This document shows, one piece after another, positions 33,552-43,900 of a DNA stretch of 64,000 nucleotides (the first letter of the stretch is position 1; the number at the start of each line of letters is the position of its first letter). The translations under genes were made by a program, and so were the position numbers. Below the pieces are notes generated by a model. It had not been told where the DNA came from and searched no databases. It saw only the letters and a program-made list of their open reading frames with translations. The stretch is from contig CAKZVT010000019.1 in the NCBI GenBank assembly GCA_937922435.1, positions 3,104-67,103 of the forward strand, written 5' to 3'. Source of the DNA: an uncultured Prevotella sp. GTDB taxonomy: Bacteria > Bacteroidota > Bacteroidia > Bacteroidales > Bacteroidaceae.

Positions 33552-34955
33552 ATGAAAAAATTTATGGATGAAAACTTCCTGCTGGAAACTGCTACTGCAC
33601 AGGATTTATTTCATAATCATGCGGCGAAAATGCCTATCATCGATTACCATTGTCATCTTATACCAGAAATGGTGGCTAACGACCACAAGTTCAAGAGCAT
33701 TACGGAGCTTTGGCTTGGCGGAGACCATTACAAATGGCGTGCTATGCGCACCAATGGAGTTGACGAGAAGTATTGCACCGGCACAGAAACAAGCGACTGG
33801 GAGAAGTTTGAAAAATGGGCGGAGACTGTGCCATACACGTTCCGCAACCCGCTTTATCATTGGACGCACCTTGAATTGAAGACCGCTTTTGGCATAGACA
33901 AGCTGTTAAGTCCCCAAACGGCACGTGAGATATACGACGAGTGTAACGAGAAGTTGCAGCAACCAGGATATACAGCACGCGGATTCATGCGCCGATATAA
34001 TGTGGAATGTGTTTGTACAACCGATGACCCGATAGACGACTTGCGCTACCACAAGCAGACACGTGAGAGCGGCTTTGAAATCAAGATGATACCGGCATGG
34101 CGTCCCGACAAGGCCATGGCTGTGGACAATGCGAAGAACTTTGCAGAGTATGTCAACAAACTCGGCGAAGTGGCTGGCGTTACTATTTCAAAGTTCCAGG
34201 ACTTGGTTGATGCGTTGCAGAAGCGTCACGACTTTTTCAACGAAAACGGTTGCCGTCTGTCAGACCACGGAATAGAGGAGTTTTATGACGAGTCGTACAC
34301 AGACAGCCAGATTGAGACAATATTTGAAAAGGCGATGCGTGGGCAAGATTTGTCGCAACTTGAAATACGCCAGTTCAAGCATTGCATGCTGACCGTGTTT
34401 GCGGAAATGGACTATGACAGCGACTGGACGCAGCAGTATCATTACGGCGCGATACGCGACAACAACAGCCTGATGTTCAAGAAACTTGGCCCCGATACGG
34501 GCTTTGATTCTATCGGCGAGTTCAATACAGCTAAGGCAATGAGCCACTTCCTCGACCATCTGAATGCGGAAGGCAAGCTCACGCGTACCATATTATATAC
34601 TTTGAATCCGTGCGCCAATGAGGTTATCGCTACGATGCTGGGCAACTTCCAGGATGGCTCTTGTCCCGGTAAAATCCAGTTTGGTAGCGGCTGGTGGTTC
34701 AACGACCAGCTTGACGGCATGACGAGGCAGATGAACGCGTTGTCTGTTCTTGGACTGTTGAGCCGCTTTGTCGGAATGTTGACCGACAGCCGTTCGTTCT
34801 TGTCGTATCCGCGTCATGAGTATTTCCGCCGTTTGCTCTGCAACTTGTTGGGCAACGACGTCGAGAAAGGTCTTTTGCCGGATGACAAGGAAGCGTTGTA
34901 CAGGATGGTTGAAGACATCAGTTATTACAACGCAAAGAACTATTTTAAGTTCTAA
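33552..34955 (+). CDS. uxaC: Glucuronate (uronate) isomerase
   Basis: The 467-residue enzyme converts D-glucuronate to D-fructuronate (and galacturonate to tagaturonate), the first step of hexuronate breakdown. Metal-binding IDYHCHLIPEMVA near residue 30 and the family stretches TFRNPLYHWTHLEL and GSGWWFNDQLDGM are present. The length fits UxaC (about 470). The reductase and dehydratase genes of the pathway (uxuB, uxuA) are not nearby. It probably stands alone with its own promoter and terminator. Confidence 0.96.
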   Translation: MKKFMDENFLLETATAQDLFHNHAAKMPIIDYHCHLIPEMVANDHKFKSITELWLGGDHYKWRAMRTNGVDEKYCTGTETSDWEKFEKWAETVPYTFRNPLYHWTHLELKTAFGIDKLLSPQTAREIYDECNEKLQQPGYTARGFMRRYNVECVCTTDDPIDDLRYHKQTRESGFEIKMIPAWRPDKAMAVDNAKNFAEYVNKLGEVAGVTISKFQDLVDALQKRHDFFNENGCRLSDHGIEEFYDESYTDSQIETIFEKAMRGQDLSQLEIRQFKHCMLTVFAEMDYDSDWTQQYHYGAIRDNNSLMFKKLGPDTGFDSIGEFNTAKAMSHFLDHLNAEGKLTRTILYTLNPCANEVIATMLGNFQDGSCPGKIQFGSGWWFNDQLDGMTRQMNALSVLGLLSRFVGMLTDSRSFLSYPRHEYFRRLLCNLLGNDVEKGLLPDDKEALYRMVEDISYYNAKNYFKF

Positions 34956-34972
34956 TTCTAAAGATATTTGTT

Positions 34973-35015
34973 GGCCTCTCTTGCCGTTTGTGATTTGGCA
35001 GGAGGGGCTTTTTTT
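34973..35015 (+). terminator. Terminator of uxaC
   Basis: A 12-bp stem GCCTCTCTTGCC / GGCAGGAGGGGC with two G-U pairs and an 11-nt loop, followed by seven T. Confidence 0.8.
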
Positions 35016-35058
35016 ATGTATTAATACTGAAATATTTGTAATATTCGGAAAATAGAAG

Positions 35059-35066
35059 TATTTTTG
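35059..35066 (+). promoter_or_regulatory. -7 promoter box of the export lipoprotein gene
   Basis: TATTTTTG matches TAnnTTTG, 35 nt before the ATG at 35102. Confidence 0.6.
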
Positions 35067-35101
35067 CAAAGTTTTACGATTTCATCACAACACTTGAATT
35101 T

Positions 35102-35899
35102 ATGAAGAAAATACTAAACTTGGTATTATCCGTTGCGCTTGGCCTGTTTGTGGCAGGTTGTGGCAGCAGTAAACACATTGCTTATTTCCAAAACTCGGAC
35201 ACTGTTGACACTAAGGCGTCGAAGGGACTATTTGATGCAAGGATAATGCCTAAAGACTTATTGACGATAACGGTCAGCACCACAGACCCCAAGGTGGCAA
35301 TGCCGTTTAACTTGTCGGTTTCAAAAACGCTTAATGCCACTGGTACCTTGTATACAGGTGCAGGGTCGTTGCAAACGTACCTCGTAGACAATGGCGGGTT
35401 TATTAATTTCCCTGTTGTCGGACAGTTAAAAGTAGGAGGCATGACCAAGAGGGAGTGTGAGAGTTACATCCGTGAGAAAATCCTTCCTTATATGTCTAAG
35501 ACGGAAAACCCGATAGTAACTGTCAAGATGGCAAGTTTCAAGGTGGCAATAGGAGGCGAGGTGAAATCGCCTGGTGTATATACGGTTGACCAAGAGAAAA
35601 TCAGCGTGATAGAGGCTTTGGCAAGGGCTGGAGACTTGACCATATATGGCAGGCGAGAGAATGTCCTTTTGATTCGTGAAGATTCAACAGGCCAGAAAAC
35701 TTTTCATCGCCTTAATCTTAATGATGCAAACCTTATAAATTCTCCTTATTATTATTTGCAACAGAATGATTATGTTTATGTAGAGCCGAATAAAGTACAA
35801 GCACAGAATTCAGCTATTGGTTCGAGCGTGACAATTTGGTTTTCCGTATTAAGTGTGGTTACTTCTGTCGCATCTTTGGTTGTTAATGTCTTAAAGTAA
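35102..35899 (+). CDS. Wza/BexD-type polysaccharide export lipoprotein
   Basis: The 265-residue lipoprotein has a lipobox GLFVAGCGSS (Cys near 20). A polysaccharide export domain follows (IMPKDLLTITVSTTDP and FINFPVVGQLKVGGMTKRECESYIREKI). A SLBB-like domain comes next (VAIGGEVKSPGVYTV and ISVIEALARAGDLTIYGRRENVLLIRED). A C-terminal hydrophobic helix (TIWFSVLSVVTSVASLVVNVL) probably spans the outer membrane. Such proteins form the exit pore for capsule or exopolysaccharide. The usual partners (Wzc-like kinase, glycosyltransferases) are absent. glmS follows 13 nt after the stop. Confidence 0.9.
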   Translation: MKKILNLVLSVALGLFVAGCGSSKHIAYFQNSDTVDTKASKGLFDARIMPKDLLTITVSTTDPKVAMPFNLSVSKTLNATGTLYTGAGSLQTYLVDNGGFINFPVVGQLKVGGMTKRECESYIREKILPYMSKTENPIVTVKMASFKVAIGGEVKSPGVYTVDQEKISVIEALARAGDLTIYGRRENVLLIREDSTGQKTFHRLNLNDANLINSPYYYLQQNDYVYVEPNKVQAQNSAIGSSVTIWFSVLSVVTSVASLVVNVLK

Positions 35900-35912
35900 G
35901 TATAATCTGTTT

Positions 35913-37757
35913 ATGTGTGGCATTGTAGGCTATATCGGATGTCGTGATGCGTATCCTATCCTAATAAAAGGTCTTGGAAGGCTTGAATATCGGGGATATG
36001 ATAGTGCTGGTGTCGCTTTGCTGAACGAGGACGGAGGTCTGAGTGTATATAAGACAAAAGGCAAAGTGACCGATTTGGATGCATACTGTCACGGTAAGGA
36101 TATTTCAGGAACAGTAGGTATAGCACATACACGTTGGGCCACGCATGGAGAACCTTCTGCGGTAAATGCACATCCGCATTATTCGGAATCGAAAAATCTA
36201 GCAATCATCCATAATGGTATAATTGAGAATTATGCGGATTTGAAGAAAAAGTTGCAAGCCAAAGGATTGACGTTCCGTTCTGATACGGATACCGAGGTGC
36301 TGGTGCAGCTTATTGAATATGTGCAAACACGTAAAGGACTGGATTTGCTTACATCCGTACAGCTGGCTTTGCATGAGGTCATTGGGGCTTATGCTGTTGC
36401 ATTGCTTGATAAAAGGGAACCAAGCCAGGTTATTGCAGCCTGTAGGCAAAGCCCGTTGGTAATAGGTGTAGGCCAGGGTGATTTTTTTTTGGCGTCAGAC
36501 GCAAGTCCGATAATAGAGTATACGGATAAGGTTGTTTATCTTGATGATGGCAGTATAGCTGTTATGAAAAGAGGTGAAGACCTCAAGGTCGTAAATGTAT
36601 TGAATCGTGAACTTTATCCGAAGATTCAGACAGTTGACTTGGATTTGGGGCAGATTGAAAAAGGTGGTTATCCTCATTTCATGCTAAAGGAAATATTCGA
36701 GCAACCGGAATGTCTAACCAACTGTATGCGTGGCCGTATTAATGTTGAGGCGACTAACGTTACTTTAAGTGCTGTCATTGATTATAACAAGCATTTGCTT
36801 TCTGCAAAGAGGATAATAATCGTCGGGTGTGGAACTTCGTGGCATGCAGGCTTGATAGGTAAGCAAATGATTGAAAGTTTTTGCCGCATACCAGTAGAAG
36901 TTGAATATGCAAGCGAGTTTAGATACCGTAACCCTGTAATAACACCGGAAGACGTTGTAATTGCCTTGTCGCAGAGTGGTGAAACTGCCGACACTTTGGC
37001 GGCCGTGAAGCTTGCAAAAAAGAGTGGGGCTTTTATTTATGGAATTTGTAATGTAATAGGTTCAAGCATACCGCGTGCTACAGATACTGGTTCATATATA
37101 CACGTTGGCCCGGAAATAGGTGTAGCTTCTACCAAGGCGTTTACGGGTCAGGTTGCTGTATTGACCATGTTGGCACTGTCATTGGCAAAGACCAAAGGTA
37201 CAATTGATGAAGATGCATATTTGGAAATAGTAAAGGAGCTAAGCCTGATCCCAAAGAAAATGGAAGAAACATTGGCTCTTAATGACCGTATTGCTTCTTT
37301 GAGCCGCATTTTTACTTATGCGAAGAATTTTTTATATCTTGGTCGTGGGTATAATTATCCTGTAGCTTTGGAAGGGGCGTTGAAGTTGAAAGAAATAAGC
37401 TATATACATGCTGAAGGATATCCTGCGGCAGAAATGAAGCACGGACCTATTGCCTTGATTGATTCAGATATGCCTGTAGTTGTCATAGCTACTCGTAATT
37501 CCATGTACGAGAAGGTTTTGAGCAATATACAAGAGATAAAAGCGCGTAAAGGTAAAGTTATAGCGCTGGTTACAAAAGGTGATGATGTTATAAGCAGCAT
37601 TGTGGATGAGGTTATAGAGTTGCCAGATACAAGAGAGTGTCTCGAACCATTGTTGGCTACTATCCCCTTGCAGTTGCTGGCTTATCATATTGCAGTTTGT
37701 AAAGGTAAGGATGTCGACCAGCCAAGGAATTTGGCAAAGTCTGTAACAGTGGAATAA
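35913..37757 (+). CDS. glmS: Glutamine-fructose-6-phosphate aminotransferase (isomerizing)
   Basis: The 614-residue enzyme makes glucosamine-6-phosphate for peptidoglycan, LPS and other amino sugars. The N-terminal nucleophile is Cys2 in MCGIVGYIG. The glutaminase domain (about 1-235) includes GIAHTRWATHGEPS. Two SIS sugar-isomerase domains follow (VGCGTSWHAGLIGK and LSQSGETADTLAAV; then LGRGYNYPVALEGALKLKEI). The C-terminus NLAKSVTVE is standard. No glmS ribozyme is seen in the 13-nt gap upstream. It is co-transcribed with the export lipoprotein gene. Confidence 0.98.
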   Translation: MCGIVGYIGCRDAYPILIKGLGRLEYRGYDSAGVALLNEDGGLSVYKTKGKVTDLDAYCHGKDISGTVGIAHTRWATHGEPSAVNAHPHYSESKNLAIIHNGIIENYADLKKKLQAKGLTFRSDTDTEVLVQLIEYVQTRKGLDLLTSVQLALHEVIGAYAVALLDKREPSQVIAACRQSPLVIGVGQGDFFLASDASPIIEYTDKVVYLDDGSIAVMKRGEDLKVVNVLNRELYPKIQTVDLDLGQIEKGGYPHFMLKEIFEQPECLTNCMRGRINVEATNVTLSAVIDYNKHLLSAKRIIIVGCGTSWHAGLIGKQMIESFCRIPVEVEYASEFRYRNPVITPEDVVIALSQSGETADTLAAVKLAKKSGAFIYGICNVIGSSIPRATDTGSYIHVGPEIGVASTKAFTGQVAVLTMLALSLAKTKGTIDEDAYLEIVKELSLIPKKMEETLALNDRIASLSRIFTYAKNFLYLGRGYNYPVALEGALKLKEISYIHAEGYPAAEMKHGPIALIDSDMPVVVIATRNSMYEKVLSNIQEIKARKGKVIALVTKGDDVISSIVDEVIELPDTRECLEPLLATIPLQLLAYHIAVCKGKDVDQPRNLAKSVTVE

Positions 37758-37800
37758 CTTTTGGAATATAAAATGTTGATTTAAACCGTTATTGATATAA

Positions 37801-39696
37801 ATGGAACCATTAAAGCATGAATGTGGAATTGCAATGGTGAGACTTCTGAAACCATTGGAGTACTATCAGCAGAAATACGGAACTTGGATGTTTGGGCTGA
37901 ACAAGCTTTATTTGATGATGGAAAAGCAGCATAACAGGGGACAGGAAGGCGCAGGCATGGCTTGTGTCAATCTTGATGCTGTACCAGGTTCAGAGTATAT
38001 GTTTAGGGAGCGTGCCGAAGGTTCCAATGCCATAACAGAGATTTTTGGCAATGTGCAAAAGAATTTCAAGGGATTAACCCAAGCACAGTTGTCGGATGTG
38101 GATTTTGCCAAGAAGAATTTGCCTTTTGCAGGAGAACTTTATATGGGGCATCTTCGTTATTCCACTACAGGCAAGAGCGGACTTTCTTATGTCCATCCAT
38201 TTTTGCGGAGAAATAATTGGCGAGCTAAGAATTTGTGCCTGTGTGGAAATTTCAACATGACTAATATAGATGAAATATTTGATAAACTTGTAAAACAAGG
38301 GCAATCGCCGAGAATATATAGTGATAGTTATATTACCCTTGAATTCATGGGGCACAGGCTCGACCGCGAGGTAGAGCGTAATTATGTTGAAGGTAAAAAC
38401 CGTGGGTTGAAAGACCAAGACATAACCAGTTATATCGAAAACAATATAAAGATGAGCAATGTGCTCAAATCTACAATGACAGATTTCGATGGAGGTTATG
38501 TTATGTGTGGAATAACAGGCAGTGGTGAGATGTTTTCTATGCGTGACCCATGGGGGATACGTCCGGCATTTTGGTATAAAAATGACGAGATGGTGGTAGT
38601 TGCCAGTGAGCGCCCTGTGTTGCAGACTACATTTGATTTAGAATGTGATGATGTTCAGGAATTAGCTCCAGGCTGTGCATTGATAGTAAATAAAAATTGT
38701 GAAACTGCGGTAGAGCGTATACTTGACCAAAGAGGTGATTGTAAATGTTCTTTTGAACGTATTTATTTCAGTCGCGGTTCAGACCGGGATATATATAAAG
38801 AACGTAAGAAATTAGGAGAGCAGCTGACGGATTCTATACTCCAAGCGGTTGATTATGATACTGAACATACTGTGTTCTCGTTTATTCCCAATACTGCAGA
38901 AGTCGCTTTTTACGGAATGCTTGGCGGTTTCAAGCGTTATATAAACGAGCAGAAAATCAACCTGATAATGAATATGGGCCACAAGCCTTCTTATGAAGAG
39001 CTTGAGCATTTGTTGCATCAGTATGTAAGAAGTGAGAAGGTCGCATGGAAGGACATCAAGCTGCGCACATTCATTACCGAAGGAGCTTCGCGTAATGACT
39101 TGGCATCCCATGTTTACGATGTTACTTACGAGTCGTTGGAACCTTATAAGGACAACCTTGTCATAATTGACGACAGTATAGTGCGCGGTACTACATTGAA
39201 AGAAAGTATATTGAAGATACTTGACCGCCTGCACCCTAAGAAGATAGTCATAGTAAGCAGTTCGCCTCAGATTCGTTATCCTGATTATTACGGTATAGAC
39301 ATGCCAAGCCTTGAAGAGTTTTGTGTGTTCCGGGCCACTATAGAATTGTTGAAGGACCGTGGCATGTATCAGTTGATTGAAGACACTTACAATAGGTGTA
39401 AGGAGGAACTTAAGAAGCCCAAGGCGGAGATGAAGAACTGTGTACGTGATGTATACAAACCGTTTACGGTAAACGAGATAAACGAGAAAATCATAGAGAT
39501 GCTCCGTCCTGAAGGCATGACTACTCCAGTAGAATTGGTTTACCAGTCGATAGAAGGTCTGCACGAGGCCATACCAGACCATAAAGGGGATTGGTACTTT
39601 ACGGGCAATTATCCCACGCCTGGCGGTGTGAAGCTTGTCAATCAGGCGTTTATCAGGTATGTGGAGAAGGTTTATCAGTTTGAACAGAAATTTTAG
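37801..39696 (+). CDS. Amidophosphoribosyltransferase-type enzyme (long PurF-like)
   Basis: The 631-residue protein pairs a class-II glutaminase domain (ECGIAMVRLL, then KQHNRGQEGAGMACVNL) with a phosphoribosyltransferase domain. The PRPP motif VIIDDSIVRGTTLKESI lies near 454-470. PurF normally moves glutamine nitrogen to PRPP, the first step of purine synthesis. This chain is about 130-150 residues longer than classical PurF (about 470-510). The nucleophile Cys8 would need removal of seven residues. It may be the main PurF or a paralogue with another acceptor. It sits between glmS and carA. Confidence 0.85.
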   Translation: MEPLKHECGIAMVRLLKPLEYYQQKYGTWMFGLNKLYLMMEKQHNRGQEGAGMACVNLDAVPGSEYMFRERAEGSNAITEIFGNVQKNFKGLTQAQLSDVDFAKKNLPFAGELYMGHLRYSTTGKSGLSYVHPFLRRNNWRAKNLCLCGNFNMTNIDEIFDKLVKQGQSPRIYSDSYITLEFMGHRLDREVERNYVEGKNRGLKDQDITSYIENNIKMSNVLKSTMTDFDGGYVMCGITGSGEMFSMRDPWGIRPAFWYKNDEMVVVASERPVLQTTFDLECDDVQELAPGCALIVNKNCETAVERILDQRGDCKCSFERIYFSRGSDRDIYKERKKLGEQLTDSILQAVDYDTEHTVFSFIPNTAEVAFYGMLGGFKRYINEQKINLIMNMGHKPSYEELEHLLHQYVRSEKVAWKDIKLRTFITEGASRNDLASHVYDVTYESLEPYKDNLVIIDDSIVRGTTLKESILKILDRLHPKKIVIVSSSPQIRYPDYYGIDMPSLEEFCVFRATIELLKDRGMYQLIEDTYNRCKEELKKPKAEMKNCVRDVYKPFTVNEINEKIIEMLRPEGMTTPVELVYQSIEGLHEAIPDHKGDWYFTGNYPTPGGVKLVNQAFIRYVEKVYQFEQKF

Positions 39697-39710
39697 CAAT
39701 GTCAAAATAG

Positions 39711-39750
39711 AAGCCCACGGCAGGCACTTGTGCCGTCCTTGGGCTTTTTT
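39711..39750 (+). terminator. Terminator after the PurF-like gene
   Basis: An imperfect stem with AAGCCCACGGCA on the left and TGCCGTCCTTGGGCTT on the right, ending in TTTTTT. Confidence 0.75.
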
Positions 39751-39827
39751 ATGGCAGCATAGGGCTTTAAGGCAAATGCCTTTTAGCTTTGGTTTATAAA
39801 AATACACATTCATTAAGCACGACAGAA

Positions 39828-40904
39828 ATGAGAAACGTAACTTTAGAACTTGAAGACGGAACAAAGTTTCATGGAAAGTCCTTTGGGTATGACAGTCCAG
39901 TGGCTGGCGAAGTGGTGTTCAACACAGCTATGATGGGATATCCCGAGAGTCTTACCGACCCATCTTATGCTGGCCAGCTGATGGTGTTGACTTATCCGCT
40001 TGTTGGCAATTATGGTGTGCCTCCGTTTACTGTAGAGCCTGACGGCATAGCCACATTCATGGAAAGTGACAAGATTTATGCCTCAGCCATAATCGTAGCC
40101 GATTACAGCGAGCAGTATAGCCATTGGAATGCAGTTGAAAGTCTGGCAGACTGGTTGAAACGTGAACATGTGCCAGGGGTTACAGGCATTGATACTCGTG
40201 AACTAACTAAGGTTCTGCGTGAACACGGTGTTATGATGGGTAAGATTTTGTTCGACGACGAGCCGGACAATATTCCTATGGCTGATTATGAGGGTGTTAA
40301 TTTTGTTGACCAGGTAAGTTGTAAGCAGATAATGCGTTATAACGAAGGAGCAGGAAAGAAGGTCGTGCTTGTTGACTGCGGCGTGAAGAATAATATAATA
40401 AGGTGTTTGGTTCATCGCGGAGTTGAAGTGATACGCGTTCCTTGGAACTACGATTATACCGATATGGATTTTGACGGATTGTTCTTGGCCAATGGCCCTG
40501 GCGACCCCGATATGTGTGAGGATGCCGTCAACGTGATACGCAAGCAGATGAATATCTCGACAAAGCCTATTTGTGGTATCTGTATGGGTAATCAGTTGTT
40601 GGCAAAGGCTGGTGGCGCTAAGATATACAAGTTGAAATATGGCCATCGTTCTCACAATCAGCCCGTGCGCCTTGTCGGTACAGAGCGTTGCTACGTGACG
40701 AGCCAGAACCACGGATATGCCGTTGACGCTTCAACTCTTGGAAATGATTGGGAAGAGTTGTTCGTAAACATGAACGACGGCAGTAATGAGGGTATTCGTC
40801 ATAAGGTAAATCCTTGGTTCTCAAGTCAGTTCCATCCCGAGGCATGCTCTGGCCCTGTTGATACGGAATTTATGTTCGACAAGTTTGTCGATGCTCTGAA
40901 GTAA
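39828..40904 (+). CDS. carA: Carbamoyl-phosphate synthase small subunit
   Basis: The 358-residue glutaminase subunit releases ammonia from glutamine for carbamoyl phosphate (arginine and pyrimidine synthesis). It starts MRNVTLELEDGTKFHG; the open frame reaches 39789 but that part is not conserved-looking. CPSase small-chain features include SFGYDSPVAGEVVFNTAMMGYPES. The class-I amidotransferase triad is visible: Cys in CGICMGNQLLA near 250 and His/Glu in SQFHPEA near 335. carB follows after 51 nt. Confidence 0.97.
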   Translation: MRNVTLELEDGTKFHGKSFGYDSPVAGEVVFNTAMMGYPESLTDPSYAGQLMVLTYPLVGNYGVPPFTVEPDGIATFMESDKIYASAIIVADYSEQYSHWNAVESLADWLKREHVPGVTGIDTRELTKVLREHGVMMGKILFDDEPDNIPMADYEGVNFVDQVSCKQIMRYNEGAGKKVVLVDCGVKNNIIRCLVHRGVEVIRVPWNYDYTDMDFDGLFLANGPGDPDMCEDAVNVIRKQMNISTKPICGICMGNQLLAKAGGAKIYKLKYGHRSHNQPVRLVGTERCYVTSQNHGYAVDASTLGNDWEELFVNMNDGSNEGIRHKVNPWFSSQFHPEACSGPVDTEFMFDKFVDALK

Positions 40905-40955
40905 TCGTTTCTTGTTAAAAAATCCATTATAAGGCAAACCCCTAAATTTTTTGAA

Positions 40956-43900
40956 ATGAAATATAACGATATAAAGAAAGTGTTGCTTCTTGGTTCGGGA
41001 GCATTGAAGATAGGCGAGGCCGGCGAATTTGATTATTCTGGTTCGCAGGCGTTGAAAGCATTGAGGGAAGAAGGGATTGAGACTGTGCTTATTAATCCTA
41101 ATATTGCCACGGTGCAGACATCTGAAGGCGTGGCCGACCAAATATACTTCCTTCCTGTACAGCCGTATTTCGTAGAGCGTGTAATCGAGAAGGAACGCCC
41201 GGACGGCATACTCTTGTCGTTTGGAGGGCAAACCGCTCTTAATTGTGGTGTCGAACTATACAAAAGCGGTGTGCTTGAAAAATACGGCGTCCGTGTGCTT
41301 GGTACGCCTGTACAGGCCATAATGGATACCGAAGACCGCGAGTTGTTTGTCGAGCGTCTTAACGAGATTGATGTAAAGACAATCAAGAGCGAGGCGTGTG
41401 AGAATATCGAGCAGGCACGCAAGGCTGCTGCGGAATTGGGCTATCCCGTAATCATCCGTGCAGCTTATGCCTTGGGTGGCCTTGGCAGTGGTTTCTGTGA
41501 CAACGAGGAAGAGCTTGACCGCTTGGCTGAAAAAGCCTTTTCGTTCTCTCCGCAGGTATTGGTCGAGAAGAGCTTGAAAGGTTGGAAGGAAATAGAGTAC
41601 GAGGTGGTGCGTGACCGTTATGACAATTGCATAACTGTATGTAACATGGAGAACTTTGACCCTCTCGGCATCCACACTGGTGAGAGTATCGTTATCGCTC
41701 CGTCGCAGACTCTTACAAACAGCGAGTATCATAAGCTCCGTGCATTGTCAATCAAAATCATACGCCATATCGGAATTGTAGGTGAGTGCAACGTGCAGTA
41801 CGCTTTCGACCCGAAGAGCGAGGACTACCGCGTCATTGAGGTCAACGCCCGTTTGAGCCGCAGTTCGGCTCTCGCTTCAAAAGCTACAGGCTATCCGCTT
41901 GCATTCGTTGCCGCCAAGCTCGGCTTGGGCTATGGCCTGTTTGAGCTGAAGAACTCTGTCACGAAAACCACGAGCGCATTCTTTGAACCGGCATTGGATT
42001 ATGTCGTATGTAAAATTCCGCGTTGGGACTTGAGCAAGTTCCGTGGGGTTGACCGTGAGCTTGGTTCTTCGATGAAGTCTGTCGGCGAAGTGATGGCTAT
42101 AGGGCGCAACTTCGAGGAAGCCATACAGAAGGGCTTGCGAATGATAGGGCAGGGAATGCACGGTTTTGTTGAAAACAAGGAACTTGAAATCGCCGACATC
42201 GACGAGGCACTGCGCGACCCGACGGACAATCGCATATTCGTTATCTCAAAGGCCATGCACCGTGGTTATACCATAGACCAAATCCACGAGCTGACGAAGA
42301 TAGACAAGTGGTTCCTTTACAAGTTGCAGCATATTATTGACATTGACGAGGCGTTGAAGCGTTGCAAGAGTGTCAACGTGCTTGGCAAGGACTTGCTGCG
42401 CACGGCTAAGGTTTACGGTTTTACCGATTTCCAGATAGCCCGTGCCGTCGGTCTTGAAAACGAACTTGGCAATATGACCAAGGCCGGCCTTGTAATACGC
42501 CAGTTGCGCAAGAATTATGGAATATTGCCAGTTGTAAAGCAAATCGATACGCTGGCGGCCGAGTATCCGGCGCAGACAAACTATCTGTATGTGACTTACG
42601 CTGGTGTGAAGAGCGACATCAACTTTGAGCGTGACAAGCGTTCCATCATTGTGCTTGGCTCTGGTGCTTACAGGATAGGTAGCTCCGTAGAGTTTGACTG
42701 GTGCGGTGTGCAGGCTCTCAATACCATACGCAAGCAGGGCTGGCGTTCGGTCATGATAAACTATAATCCTGAGACAGTTTCCACGGATTATGACATGTGC
42801 GACCGTCTGTATTTCGACGAACTTACATTCGAGCGTGTCATGGATATAATCGACCTTGAATGTCCGCATGGTGTAATTGTTTCTACAGGAGGACAAATTC
42901 CCAATAATCTGGCTATGCGCCTTGACGCGCAGAATGTTCCTATTCTTGGCACGTCGGCCAAGGACATCGACAATGCCGAGGACCGTGCAAAGTTCTCGTC
43001 GATGCTTGGACGCAACGGCATAGACCAGCCGGAGTGGAGCGCGTTGACGTCAATGGACGACATTCAGAAGTTTATCGACCGTGTAGGCTTCCCTGTTCTT
43101 GTACGTCCGTCATACGTGCTGTCAGGAGCGGCAATGAACGTATGTTCCAACAATGACGAGTTGGTGCGCTTCCTTAAATTGGCGGCCAATGTATCAGAAG
43201 ACCACCCTGTTGTTGTAAGTCAGTTTATAGAGCACGCCAAGGAAGTAGAAATGGATGCTGTTGCTCGTGACGGCGAAATCATAGCTTACGCCATAAGTGA
43301 ACATATCGAGTTTGCCGGCGTTCATTCGGGTGATGCTACTATTCAGTTCCCACCGCAGAAACTATATTGTGAGACCATACGCCGTATCAAGCGCGTAAGC
43401 CGCAAGATAGCCCAGGAACTTCATATCAGCGGTCCGTTCAATATACAGTTCCTTGCCCGTGACAATGACATTAAGGTTATCGAGTGTAACCTGCGTGCTT
43501 CGCGCTCGTTCCCATTTGTCAGCAAGGTGCTGAAAATCAACCTTATAGAGCTTGCCACTAAAGTAATGCTTGGATTGCCTGTCGAGCGTCCGGACAAAGA
43601 CTTGTTCGACCTTGATTACGTCGGAATAAAGGCCAGCCAGTTCTCATTCAACCGTTTGCAGAAGGCAGACCCGGTGCTCGGTGTCGACATGGCATCGACG
43701 GGCGAGGTTGGTTGCCTTGGCGATGATACAAACACCGCGCTGCTTAAGAGCATGCTTTCCGTAGGCCAGCGCATCCCGGAGAAGAACATCCTGTTGTCGA
43801 CTGGCGGTCCGAAGCAGAAGGCTGAAACGCTTGATGCCGCACGTCAGCTGGTAAAGAACGGTTACAAGATTTTTGCAACGGTCGGCAGTTCCAAGTTCCT

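Noticed and set aside
36482..36490. Run of nine T in glmS as a frameshift
   Set aside because: The reading frame is intact through it (Asp-Phe-Phe-Leu-Ala) and the protein is full length.
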